From positions 248,001 through 312,000 of the forward strand of contig NZ_JADMLH010000002.1 in NCBI RefSeq assembly GCF_016464385.1: 64,000 bases of DNA. Direction: 5' to 3'. The translations under genes and the position numbers were made by a program. Shown here one piece after another: positions 49,503-59,521 of this stretch. Under the pieces are notes generated by a model. It worked only from the letters and a program-made list of their open reading frames with translations. It was not told the DNA's origin and ran no database searches. Position 1 is the first letter of the stretch; every line of letters starts with the position of its first letter. Origin of the DNA: Nucisporomicrobium flavum. Its GTDB lineage: Bacteria > Actinomycetota > Actinomycetes > Mycobacteriales > Micromonosporaceae.

Positions 49503-50783
49503 ATGACGTCGACGGTCGACGCCCCCGCCAACACCACCAGCCCGGCCCGCGCGCTCGTCTGTCGCGGCTGCGGCACCGAGTTCCCCCTCGCCGCGCAGCA
49601 CGCGTGTTACGAGTGTTTCGGCCCCCTGGAAGTCGCGTACGACCCCGCCGCCCTCGCCGCCGTCACCCGCGAGCAGATCGAGGCCGGCCCGCAGAACATC
49701 TGGCGCTACGCCGCGCTCCTGCCCGCCGGCCAGGACCCCGCCACCCGCGTCACCCTCGACCCCGGCCTCACCCCGCTGATCAGCGCCCCGGCCCTCGCCG
49801 CGGAGATCGGCCTGCGCGCGCCGCTGTGGGTCAAGGACGACTCCGCCAACCCGACCCACTCCTTCAAGGACCGGGTCGTCTCCGTCGCCCTCACGGCCGC
49901 CCGCGAGCTGGGCTTCTCCCGCTTCGCCTGCGCCTCCACCGGCAACCTGGCCAACTCGGTCGCCGCGCACGCCGCCCGCGCCGGCGTCCCCAGCATCGTC
50001 TTCATCCCCAGCGACCTCGAGCCCGGCAAGGTCATCACCTCCGCGGTGTACGGCGGCGACCTGGTCGCCATCGAGGGCTCGTACGACGACGTCAACCGGC
50101 TCTGCGGCGAGCTCGTGGAGACCGACGAGTTCGAGGACACCGCGTTCGTCAACGTCAACGTGCGCCCGTTCTACGCCGAGGGCTCCAAGACCCTCGGGTA
50201 CGAGGTCGCCGAGCAGCTCGGCTGGCGCATCCCCGCCCAGGTCGTCATCCCGATGGCCTCCGGCGAGCTGCTCACCAAGGTCGACAAGGCGTTCAGCGAG
50301 CTGGTCGAGATCGGCCTGTGCGAGGCGCCCGAGGGCGGCTGGACCGTCTTCGGCGCCCAGTCCGCCGGCTGCAACCCCATCGCCACGGCGCTGCACAACG
50401 GCACCGACCAGATCATCCCCGTGAAGCCCACCGGCATCGCGAAGAGCCTCAACATCGGCGACCCGGCCGCGGGCGCGTACGCCATCGAGGCGGTGGAGCG
50501 CACCGGCGGCTGGATGGACTACGCCGACGACGACGAGATCCGGGAGGGCATCCGCCTGCTGGCCCGCACGACCGGCGTCTTCGCCGAGACCGCGGGAGGC
50601 GTCACCGTGGCGGTCCTGAAGAAGCTGGTGGCCTCCGGCAAGCTCGACCCGGAGAAGGAGACGGTCGTCTACAACACCGGCGAGGGCCTCAAGACGATCG
50701 ACGCGGTCGAGGGCCAGGTCGGCCCCACCCACCGGATCAAGCCCTCCCTGCGCGGCGCGCGCGAGGCCGGCCTGCTCGGATAA
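49503..50783 (+). CDS. thrC: Threonine synthase-like PLP enzyme with N-terminal zinc ribbon
   Basis: A 426-residue fold-type II PLP enzyme. Residues 20-45 form a zinc ribbon (CRGCGTEF and CYECFGPL). The PLP lysine is in NPTHSFKDRVV, the phosphate loop is STGNLANSVAAHAARAG, and GCNPIATALHNG is near the C-terminal half. Threonine synthase makes threonine from O-phosphohomoserine. Streptomyces has two such genes, and I recall the longer one lying near groEL2 as here. Control by a SAM-I riboswitch points to a link with methionine or sulfur metabolism. AAGGAG lies 7 bases before ATG 49503. Confidence 0.85.
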   Translation: MTSTVDAPANTTSPARALVCRGCGTEFPLAAQHACYECFGPLEVAYDPAALAAVTREQIEAGPQNIWRYAALLPAGQDPATRVTLDPGLTPLISAPALAAEIGLRAPLWVKDDSANPTHSFKDRVVSVALTAARELGFSRFACASTGNLANSVAAHAARAGVPSIVFIPSDLEPGKVITSAVYGGDLVAIEGSYDDVNRLCGELVETDEFEDTAFVNVNVRPFYAEGSKTLGYEVAEQLGWRIPAQVVIPMASGELLTKVDKAFSELVEIGLCEAPEGGWTVFGAQSAGCNPIATALHNGTDQIIPVKPTGIAKSLNIGDPAAGAYAIEAVERTGGWMDYADDDEIREGIRLLARTTGVFAETAGGVTVAVLKKLVASGKLDPEKETVVYNTGEGLKTIDAVEGQVGPTHRIKPSLRGAREAGLLG

Positions 50784-50796
50784 CTCGCTGTAGCGG

Positions 50797-50866
50797 GCAT
50801 CCTGCCGTACGTCGAGAATTCCTTCCCGCGAGGGCTTGCGCGAGAGTTCCGGGATCGGCAGGATGC
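50797..50866 (+). other. Long-range inverted repeat in the thrC 3' region
   Basis: GCATCCTGCCG (50797-50807) and CGGCAGGATGC (50856-50866) pair perfectly around a 48-base loop that itself contains a direct repeat, CGAGAATTCC at 50813 and CGAGAGTTCC at 50840. The region between 50784 and 51042 has no gene. It may be a processed 3' end, a small RNA or a weak terminator. Confidence 0.45.
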
Positions 50867-51015
50867 TCTACGCGGGAGGACGCGACGCCGTACGCGGCCC
50901 CACCTACGAGCTTGGCGACAATCTCCTAGGGGCCCAACGACCCAGTGCCGGAGGCGCTGTGCGCGTGTCCTCCCGACCAAACTTTCCCGGCCCTTTCCGG
51001 GTCGGCCTTGTCAAC

Positions 51016-51121
51016 CGCTGAGCCTCTCAATCGCTGAGCCTCTCAGCCGCCTGCTTCCGGGCGTTGCGGCTCCGGGCGTTGCGGCTCCGGGCGTTGCGGC
51101 TCCGGGCCTTGCGGCTCCGGG
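51016..51121. repeat. 14-bp direct repeat and four 15-bp tandem repeats
   Basis: CGCTGAGCCTCTCA occurs at 51016 and 51032. From 51059 the 15-base unit GGGCGTTGCGGCTCC is present four times to 51118, the last with one change. On the minus strand the 15-mers encode Pro-Glu-Pro-Gln-Arg repeats at the C-terminus of the gene ending at 51043. Confidence 0.9.
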
Positions 51122-51621
51122 CCTGTTGCGCGGCTGCGGCGCAGTTTGTGGACCCAGGGGCGCAGCGGCGCGTCGGCGTAGCCGCCCCGCTCCAGGCCCG
51201 CGTGCCGCTCGAAGGCGTTGCGGGCGCCGTACGTGCCGGTCGTCAGCCACGAGTAACCGCACGCCGCCCAGTAAGCAGGCCAGAACAGCGGGCCGAGGAC
51301 GGCGTACTGGCCCGCGTGCCGGCTCTCGTGGGCGAGCAGCTCCGCGCGGCTGTCGTGCAGCAACCAGTCGGCCGTCCGGCGGGTGATGATCACCGAGCCG
51401 ACGGTGAAGCAGGTGGCCGGCGGCATGCGGCGCCGGTACCCCTCGGCCACCAGGATGCCGTGCCGGCCGCGGCGGACCTTCGCGCCGGCGAGCACCGCGA
51501 CCGCCAGCCCGACCAGGGTGGTGCCGTTCGCGGCGGTGAGCACCGAGCGGGCCAGCGGCCACCGTCGCAGCGGCGGCCGGTCCATCGGCGGCGGCGGTTC
51601 CCGGGGCGGGATGCCGGTCAT
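51043..51621 (-). CDS. Membrane protein with HEXXH motif and C-terminal PEPQR repeats
   Basis: A 192-residue protein. One hydrophobic segment lies near residue 30-50 ([18 protein letters not shown]), then a globular part with HESRH in [18 protein letters not shown], a zinc-metallopeptidase-like pattern resembling DUF4157-type proteins, then aromatic residues and a tail of PEPQR repeats. Protease activity is not shown, since only two ligands are seen. The start overlaps the GNAT stop by 4 bases, so the pair are one operon. Confidence 0.65.
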   Translation of the reverse strand: MTGIPPREPPPPMDRPPLRRWPLARSVLTAANGTTLVGLAVAVLAGAKVRRGRHGILVAEGYRRRMPPATCFTVGSVIITRRTADWLLHDSRAELLAHESRHAGQYAVLGPLFWPAYWAACGYSWLTTGTYGARNAFERHAGLERGGYADAPLRPWVHKLRRSRATGPEPQGPEPQRPEPQRPEPQRPEAGG

Positions 51622-52136
51622 GCGCGTCGCCGCATCTGGAGTTCGCGGAGGCCGGGGACGACCGGGTGCGGGACGCGGACGCCGGTGTCCTCGAAGCCGA
51701 GGCGCTCGTACGCCCGGACCGCCCGGTCGTTGCCCACCACGACCTCGAGCATCAGTTCCCGCCGGCCCACCGTCAGCGACCATTCCGCGACCGCGTCGAC
51801 CAGCGCGGCCAGCACGCCCTGGCCGCGGTGGGAGGGGGTGATGTAGACGGCGAAGACCACCGTGGCGGCCGGCTCCTCGGGCAGCACCGTGCCGCCGGCG
51901 TGGCCGATCAGCCGGCCTCCCGGGTCCGCGACGAACTGCGCCAGCTGGGTGCCCGACGAGGCCTGCATGATCCGCCGGCGGTAGTCGGCGTGCGGCCGGG
52001 CCGCGGCCTGGGCGAGCGTCTCCAGGAACGCGAGCGGGCTGTCGGCCAGCATCTCGAGCCGCAGCGCGCGCATCCGCGCCGCGTCCTGCGGGGTCACCCG
52101 GTGCACGGTGACGGCGGGGGCCAAAGTGCTGGTCAT
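51618..52136 (-). CDS. GNAT N-acetyltransferase
   Basis: A 172-residue GNAT domain with acetyl-CoA loop [14 protein letters not shown] and the late motif [16 protein letters not shown] 52136 directly precedes the conserved beta-1 strand. Co-translated with the HEXXH gene. Substrate unknown; sequence style is that of general amine acetyltransferases. Confidence 0.8.
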   Translation of the reverse strand: MTSTLAPAVTVHRVTPQDAARMRALRLEMLADSPLAFLETLAQAAARPHADYRRRIMQASSGTQLAQFVADPGGRLIGHAGGTVLPEEPAATVVFAVYITPSHRGQGVLAALVDAVAEWSLTVGRRELMLEVVVGNDRAVRAYERLGFEDTGVRVPHPVVPGLRELQMRRRA

Positions 52137-52257
52137 GCTGCCTGCCTACCCGCTGAGGGCGCGGCAGGCAACCCGGATGGCGAGATGCCGACCGACGGCC
52201 CCGGAAGCCCGCGGGCGCCGAGCCGGAAAACGCCGCCGGGAGGTGGCCCGGACAGCA

Positions 52258-52293
52258 CCGCCGCCCCGGCCCGGGTGGGCGGCGGGGCGGCGG
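52258..52293 (-). terminator. GC-rich hairpin after the glycosyltransferase gene
   Basis: CCGCCGCCCC (52258-52267) pairs with GGGGCGGCGG (52284-52293), 10 bases beyond the stop of the large minus-strand gene. No U tract. Confidence 0.6.
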
Positions 52294-52302
52294 CGACGGT
52301 TC

Positions 52303-55300
52303 TCAGCGTTCCGAGCGCAGGTCGTTTCCGAGCTGCAGCATCCGGTCGACCACCCGCTCGGTCGCGTGGCCGTCGTCCAGGTCGCAGAAGCGCTCCTTGA
52401 AGGCGGCGCGCTGGTCGGCGTACGCGTTCGGGTCCACCGCGATCTCCACCAGCGACTTGATCACGTCCTCGGACGTCATCAGCAGCGGGCCGGGGGCTTC
52501 GTGTTCGAAGTCGAAGTAGAAGCCGCGCAGCTTGTCGCGGTAGTGCTCGAGGTCGTACGTGAAGAGCAGGATCGGCCGGCCGGTGTTGGCGAAGTCGAAC
52601 ATCACCGAGGAGTAGTCGGTGACCAGGACGTCGGTGATGCACAGCAGGTCGGCCATGTCCGGGTACGTGGACACGTCGATGACGAAGCCCGAGCCGTCGT
52701 CCGGCATGGGGTCGACCACGTTGGGGTGGCGGCGTACCAGCAGGACGTGGTCGTCACCCAGCATCCGGCGGGCGGCGGCCAGGTCGAGGTGCATCGACAG
52801 CTTGTACCGGCCCGACCCGTAGAACTCGTCGTCGCGCCACGTGGGGGCGTAGAGGACGACGCGTTTGCCCTCGGGCGCGCCGACGCGCCGGCGGATGGCG
52901 TCGATCGTGGCCGGGTCGTTGCGGAAGAGGATGTCGTTGCGCGGGTAGCCCGACTCGAGCATCTCCCCTTCGTAGCGGAACGCGCGCTTGAAGATCGGCG
53001 TGCTGAACCTGTTCGGCGAGACCATGAACGACCAGTTGGGCGTCTCCTTGGCCACGTGGTCCAGGTAGTTGCGGTCGGCATGCCGGATGTCGGCGGCGTC
53101 GTACGCGAGCCGCTTGAGTGGCGTGCCGTGCCAGATCTGCGCCACCACCTGGCCGGGGCGGCGGACGAACCAGTCCGGCAGGTGCGAACTGGTGACGATG
53201 TAGCGCGCGGTGGCCAGCGCGTCGTACCACTCGATGCCGCCGAACCGGGCCGGGGTGAGCGTGTCCGGCACGGGTGCCTGCCCGTCGCGGACGGTCAGGT
53301 ACTGCGCGTCGAACTGCAGCCCACGGCGGAGGATCTCCTCATGGACGCGCTTCGGGCTGTCCGAATACTGCCGGCCGCCGAAGCACTCGTACAGCACGAC
53401 GTCGCGCAGCGGGCTCCGGCGCATGGCCGGCGACCGCTTCTCCCGCAGCTGGGTACGGGCGAAGGCGCCGCGCTCGTCGACGTTGAGCACCGGCCCCGCG
53501 CGCAGCGCCACGAAGTCGCCGTCGGACAGCTCCAGGAAGAACTCACGGTGGTCGTCGGGGGAGTACGCCGGGCACATCGTCCGGACGGCGTTCGCCACCA
53601 TGAGGTTGGTCAGCCTGTTGGGCCGGTCGGCGGTGTGCGAGACCAGGAGGTCCCAGAGTCCGGGCCGCAGCTCGATGAGGTCGCCCCAGGACGGGACCTT
53701 GCTCGGGTTGAACCTCGCCACCCACCGGTCACCGTCCACGGTGACGTCGAGCGGGCGCTCCTCGGCGCCGCCGCTGCGGGCCCGGAGTTTGATCTGGGGC
53801 GGGCCGTCGACCGGTCGGAAGTCGCCGGTCAGCACCAGCGTGCCGTCCGGTTCCCATTCCGCGGTGTTCGCCACCGGGCCCTGGGGCCGGGCGCACAGCC
53901 ACAGGAAGCCGGCGGCGGTGCGCCGGACGAACACGTGACGGTCGAACACGGCCGCCCGGGCGTCGGGGATGCTGTCGCTGAGCAGGTGCTCGGACTGCTG
54001 GCCGCCGCTGAAGAACCCGATCTGGATACGCCAGCGGTCCATCGGGCCGCCGGGCGGCGGCATGGCGGGCGTACCGGCGTCGGCGAACAGCTGCTTGAGC
54101 TCCAGGACCGACCGGAACGGCGTGCTGCCGTTGCGGGTCTCGCCGAACTCCACCGACGCGTGGGCGTCGGCGACGTCGGGAATCCGGCACAGCCGGATCC
54201 GTCCGGCGCTCGGCTGACCGCCGAGGATGGTGCCCGCGATGACCAGCTTGTCGTCGTCGAACGTGATGGAGGTCGCCCGGGCGGTGACCTTGTCGACGCG
54301 GAGGTTGAGGTAGGTGCCGTCGGTCACCGGGGTCAGCTGGGTGGAGGCGTCCAGGGCCAGCGGGGTGAGGCGCAGCTTGGTCGGGAGCGGGGCGGCCTTG
54401 AGCCGGCCCTTGCGCAGCTTCGTGCCGGAGAGGATGCCGACCGCGATCTGCCAGCGGCCCTCGCTCCAGCGGCCGCCGGACTGCAGGGCCACCGGGTCGA
54501 TGGTGACCTCGAAGCCGGACCAGTCGTACGACTGGTTGGGGCGGGTGGAGCTGGCGGTCGCCTCGGGCTCGCGGCGCGGGGTCGCGGGCAGGGTGACCGT
54601 ACGGCCGGTCGCGCGGTCCCGCAGGCGCACGACGCGCACGGAGGTCCACCGGGAGTTGGCGGCCGTGCCGTCCACGTACGCGTAACCGCGGATGACCAGC
54701 TTGCCGTTCCGCCAGGAGACATCCGTGACCCGGCTGCGGAACGGCGCCTTGCCGAGATCGTAGAACTCGCGCGGGACCCCGGCGGTCGGGTCGTCGAGGA
54801 AGGGCAGCTCGGCGTAGCGCTTGCTGCCCTCGTGCTTGGTGCCGACGGCCATGCCGGGGCGGCTGGCCTGCAGCACCTCGATGACCTCGGCGAGCTTGTC
54901 CTGGCGGACGAGGTGCCAGAGCACCTTGAACTTCGCGGGCAGGCTGTCGAAGGTGGCGGGGGAGACGCGGGCGAGGAACAGCTTGGCCTCGCGCATGAAC
55001 GCCGCCTGGAACTCCGCGTCGGCGTCGGGCAGCTGGCGGGCCACGATGGCGAAGTCGTCGACCAGGACGTTGTAGTCGTACGCCTGCTTGACGTCGTTCT
55101 GGCCGTGGTCCTCCAGGAACGTGGTGACCGTGTGGATGGCCCGGAACCGGTCGCCGGTGGTGCTCCAGTCGTTGCGGCGCTGCGTGATCGAGTGCTCGCC
55201 GGCCTCGCGGCGGCGCCAGTAGTAGACCGGCACGTTCAGCACGTCGACCGTGGTGGCCATGGCGTGCGCGATCAGCGACGGCGGGATGTCCTCGTGCAGG

Positions 55301-55965
55301 CCGGGCGGGAAGGTGATCCCGTTCTCGTCCCAGAACCGGCGACGGTAGACCTTGTTCCACATCGTGCGGTCCTTGAGCAGGGTGTGCCGCTCGCGGACGT
55401 GGGTGCGCAGCACGGTCCTGCTGAAGATCGCCGTGTGCAGGCCCGACGGGGTGGCGCCCTTGGAGGTCAGCAGCCGGACCGCGCCGCAGGCGAAGTCGGA
55501 GCCGGTGTGGTCCAGGGTGTTGATGAGCATCTCGTAGGCGTACGACGGCACGACGTCGTCACCGTCGCAGAACGCCAGGAAGGTGCCCTGGGCGGCCGCG
55601 ATGCCGGTGTTGCGCGCGATGCCGGGCCCGCTCTCGACCTGGTGGATCGCCTTGAAACGCGGGTCCTGGGCGGCCCACCGGTCGGCGATCGCGCCGGTGC
55701 CGTCGACCGAGCCGTCGTCCACGACGATGACTTCGAGGTTGTGGTACGTCTGCCGGGCGAGCGACGTCAGGCACTCGTCGAGGTAGATCTCGATGTCGTG
55801 CGCGGGCACCACGACGCTGAGCAGGGGCCGGGTGGCGGTGGCCGGACGCACCGGCCGGTGGTCCGCCGATTCGGTGCTGCCGGGTGATCGTTGCGCAGGG
55901 ATCTGCTGGTCCCCCGCCTCCCGTAGGTGGGCGCGCCCGTCCACACCGACAGTACGGTTGTCCAC
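52303..55965 (-). CDS. GT2 glycosyltransferase / CDP-glycerol glycerophosphotransferase, wall-polymer synthesis
   Basis: About 1220 residues. Near residue 50 a family-2 glycosyltransferase begins (LSVVVPAHDI, VIVVDDGSVDGT, FCDGDD as the nucleotide-sugar DxD). A long middle of beta-rich segments follows, then from ~850 a TagF/TagB-like glycerophosphotransferase (IWHGTPLKRL, YAPTWRDDEF, DVLVTDYSSVMFDFA). Such fusions build teichoic-acid-like polymers at the inner membrane face. GTG 55965 was chosen because GAGGAG lies 8 bases before it; GTG 55974 is the alternative. The promoter region contains three palindromes. Confidence 0.87.
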   Translation of the reverse strand: MDNRTVGVDGRAHLREAGDQQIPAQRSPGSTESADHRPVRPATATRPLLSVVVPAHDIEIYLDECLTSLARQTYHNLEVIVVDDGSVDGTGAIADRWAAQDPRFKAIHQVESGPGIARNTGIAAAQGTFLAFCDGDDVVPSYAYEMLINTLDHTGSDFACGAVRLLTSKGATPSGLHTAIFSRTVLRTHVRERHTLLKDRTMWNKVYRRRFWDENGITFPPGLHEDIPPSLIAHAMATTVDVLNVPVYYWRRREAGEHSITQRRNDWSTTGDRFRAIHTVTTFLEDHGQNDVKQAYDYNVLVDDFAIVARQLPDADAEFQAAFMREAKLFLARVSPATFDSLPAKFKVLWHLVRQDKLAEVIEVLQASRPGMAVGTKHEGSKRYAELPFLDDPTAGVPREFYDLGKAPFRSRVTDVSWRNGKLVIRGYAYVDGTAANSRWTSVRVVRLRDRATGRTVTLPATPRREPEATASSTRPNQSYDWSGFEVTIDPVALQSGGRWSEGRWQIAVGILSGTKLRKGRLKAAPLPTKLRLTPLALDASTQLTPVTDGTYLNLRVDKVTARATSITFDDDKLVIAGTILGGQPSAGRIRLCRIPDVADAHASVEFGETRNGSTPFRSVLELKQLFADAGTPAMPPPGGPMDRWRIQIGFFSGGQQSEHLLSDSIPDARAAVFDRHVFVRRTAAGFLWLCARPQGPVANTAEWEPDGTLVLTGDFRPVDGPPQIKLRARSGGAEERPLDVTVDGDRWVARFNPSKVPSWGDLIELRPGLWDLLVSHTADRPNRLTNLMVANAVRTMCPAYSPDDHREFFLELSDGDFVALRAGPVLNVDERGAFARTQLREKRSPAMRRSPLRDVVLYECFGGRQYSDSPKRVHEEILRRGLQFDAQYLTVRDGQAPVPDTLTPARFGGIEWYDALATARYIVTSSHLPDWFVRRPGQVVAQIWHGTPLKRLAYDAADIRHADRNYLDHVAKETPNWSFMVSPNRFSTPIFKRAFRYEGEMLESGYPRNDILFRNDPATIDAIRRRVGAPEGKRVVLYAPTWRDDEFYGSGRYKLSMHLDLAAARRMLGDDHVLLVRRHPNVVDPMPDDGSGFVIDVSTYPDMADLLCITDVLVTDYSSVMFDFANTGRPILLFTYDLEHYRDKLRGFYFDFEHEAPGPLLMTSEDVIKSLVEIAVDPNAYADQRAAFKERFCDLDDGHATERVVDRMLQLGNDLRSER

Positions 55966-56047
55966 TCCGCTCACTCCTCAATCCGGTCAGAACGACCACC
56001 CGCAGTGCCGCGCCACGCGATCTGTTCCCGCGCGCTTCAGGCAATGT

Positions 56048-56138
56048 CAACAGCCTGTTGTTGTCCGCTTCAGCCTGCGGCAGTGCTGAAATTTAGCATT
56101 GATCCGCGCGGATCGAAAACGGTCATATGTGCACATAT
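56048..56138. promoter_or_regulatory. Three palindromes and minus-strand promoter
   Basis: CAACAG-C-CTGTTG (56048-56060), GATCCGCGCGGATC (56101-56114) and ATATGTGCACATAT (56125-56138) are perfect dyads in a patch of lower GC. On the minus strand TTTTCG (56114-56119) and TAAATT (56090-56095) are spaced 18 bases, and the second palindrome occupies the spacer, which suggests a repressor operator for the glycosyltransferase gene. Confidence 0.5.
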
Positions 56139-56301
56139 ATCGGTAACTGACGTAGCGATCCGGTGCCATGGTGAGGCGCCGGATGCTGGCTTGATGCAAG
56201 CGCGGAGCACCGTGCGGAGGCCATCCCCCGCCCGGGTGGATTGTTCACGCATCGTGATCAGGGCGACCGGCGCGAGAGCCGCCCCGGGCATGGCCGTTGT
56301 C
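56139..56301. other. Intergenic stretch without recognised feature
   Basis: Part of the 589-base gap between the glycosyltransferase gene and groEL. Beyond the palindromes before it and the CIRCE sites after it I see no open frame with a ribosome site and no structured RNA. Confidence 0.5.
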
Positions 56302-56328
56302 CTTGCACTCGCCCCACCAGAGTGCTAA
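56302..56328. promoter_or_regulatory. CIRCE element 1 (HrcA operator)
   Basis: An inverted repeat with GCACTC and GAGTGC cores, 9-base spacer: left arm ends at 56310, right arm GAGTGCTAA is 56320-56328. The left arm is degenerate at its outer end. Confidence 0.85.
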
Positions 56329-56336
56329 ACAAGTCA

Positions 56337-58177
<1,841 letters not shown>

Positions 58178-58201
58178 GTCCACCCCTCCCAGCACCACGA
58201 G

Positions 58202-58234
58202 AACGGGCCGTCCCGCGAGGGACGGCCCGTTTTT
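58202..58234. terminator. Bidirectional terminator after groEL
   Basis: A 13-bp stem (AACGGGCCGTCCC at 58202-58214 with its complement at 58219-58231), loop GCGA, followed by T residues. It lies between the groEL stop and the convergent MFS stop. Confidence 0.9.
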
Positions 58235-58243
58235 CCGTACGCA

Positions 58244-59467
58244 CTACCGGACCGCTGCGGGCAGGGCGACATCGGTCAGGTCGCGCAGGCCGCGTACCGG
58301 CGACAGGAGCCAGGCGGCGGGGGCGCACAGGGTCACCGCGGCCAGGGCGAGCAGCGTCCACCGGGCGCCGATCGGGCCGGCGAGCGCGCCCGCAGCCAGA
58401 CCACCGACGGGGATGACACCCCAGGTGACGAACCGTACGGTGGCCATCACGCGGCTGAGCAGCTCGGGCGGGCTGGCGATCTGCCGGTACGTGCGGGTGG
58501 TGACGCTGAGCACCACCACGCCGGCCGAGAAGACGAGGTTGCCGACGACGAAAGCCGCGTACGCGCCCAGCCCGTTGCCCCACGGCACCAGCAGCGCGCC
58601 GGCCGAGGAGGCGAATCCGGCGAGGATCAGGCCCCGAGCCGTGCCGACGGCGTCGGTGAACCGGGTGGTCAGGGCGGCGCCGGCCAGCGAACCCACCCCG
58701 TCCGCGGCCAGCAGTACCCCGACGAGGCCGGGTGCGGTGTGCAGCTCGCGGACGAGGTAGAGCGGGTACAGGGCGAGCTGGGCGCCGCAGACGAAATTGA
58801 CCGCCGCGGCGGCCCACATGCCCGGCCCCATCGCGGGATGCCGGACGACGAACCCGAACCCCTCGCGGATCATCTCGCCCACCGGCGGCCACCGGTCGGG
58901 GCGGTCCACGCGCCGGGCGGGCAGGGTGCGGAGCAGGGCCGCCGAGACGAGATAGCTGACGGCGTCGACCAGCATCGTCGGTACGGCGCCGAGCGCCTGC
59001 ACGGCGAGGCCGCCCAGGGACGGGCCACCCAGCTGCGTCGCTGCGTGCGTACCCGAGGTCAGGCTGTTGCGGGACTGCAGCTGGTCGCGGTCGACGATCT
59101 CCGGCAGGAACGTCATGTTCGCGACGTCGAAGATCACGTTGGCGAAGCTGACCACCAGCGCGGTCACCACGAGGTGCGTGACGGTCAGGTGGCCCCACCA
59201 CCACGCGAGCGGCACCGATCCCACCGCCGCGGCGCGGGCCAGATCGGCACCGACCTGGGCGCCGCGCAACGGGAGCCGCTGCACGATCACGCCCGCCGGG
59301 AGCCCGATGACGATCCAGGCGGCGAAGCCCGCGGCGGCGATCAGGCCCATCTCGAACGGCGTCGCGTCGAGGACCGCGAGCGCGGTCAGCGGCAGTGCCA
59401 CGCCCCCGATGGCCGAGCCCAGGCTGCTGGTCGTACCGGCCGTCCACCACCGCCAGAACACGCTCAC
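58244..59467 (-). CDS. MFS transporter (MDR-type exporter)
   Basis: A 407-residue membrane protein with about 12 hydrophobic segments beginning FWRWWTAGTTSSLGSAIGG, and EIVDRDQLQSRNSLT after helix 4, of the enterobactin/macrolide efflux-like branch. GTG 59467 opens it; a longer frame upstream is antisense to the next gene. It is divergent from an HxlR-peroxiredoxin regulator with a dyad between, so induction by an electrophile, oxidant or drug is the natural idea. Substrate unknown. Confidence 0.87.
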   Translation of the reverse strand: MSVFWRWWTAGTTSSLGSAIGGVALPLTALAVLDATPFEMGLIAAAGFAAWIVIGLPAGVIVQRLPLRGAQVGADLARAAAVGSVPLAWWWGHLTVTHLVVTALVVSFANVIFDVANMTFLPEIVDRDQLQSRNSLTSGTHAATQLGGPSLGGLAVQALGAVPTMLVDAVSYLVSAALLRTLPARRVDRPDRWPPVGEMIREGFGFVVRHPAMGPGMWAAAAVNFVCGAQLALYPLYLVRELHTAPGLVGVLLAADGVGSLAGAALTTRFTDAVGTARGLILAGFASSAGALLVPWGNGLGAYAAFVVGNLVFSAGVVVLSVTTRTYRQIASPPELLSRVMATVRFVTWGVIPVGGLAAGALAGPIGARWTLLALAAVTLCAPAAWLLSPVRGLRDLTDVALPAAVR

Positions 59468-59479
59468 GGTCCCCGCCCC

Positions 59480-59504
59480 GTTCCAGTGAGTTTCACTTTG
59501 GAAC
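59480..59504. promoter_or_regulatory. Candidate operator between MFS and HxlR genes
   Basis: GTTCC (59480-59484) and GGAAC (59500-59504) are inverted, and AGTGA/TCACT (59485-59489, 59493-59497) form an inner dyad. The element fills the 54-base gap between the divergent genes. Confidence 0.5.
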
Positions 59505-59508
59505 GGAC

Positions 59509-59514
59509 TATAGT
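59509..59514 (+). promoter_or_regulatory. -10 box of the HxlR-peroxiredoxin gene
   Basis: TATAGT ends 7 bases before GTG 59522, fitting a leaderless transcript directly downstream of the dyad. Confidence 0.55.
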
Positions 59515-59521
59515 GAGCGGC

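Noticed and set aside
51059-51121. Possible CRISPR-like array
   Set aside because: The 15-bp units are contiguous with no spacers and encode in-frame peptide repeats.
52108-55887. A 1259-codon plus-strand frame opposite the glycosyltransferase gene
   Set aside because: Same GC artefact; the minus-strand product has clear GT2 and CDP-glycerol transferase motifs, the plus-strand product has none.
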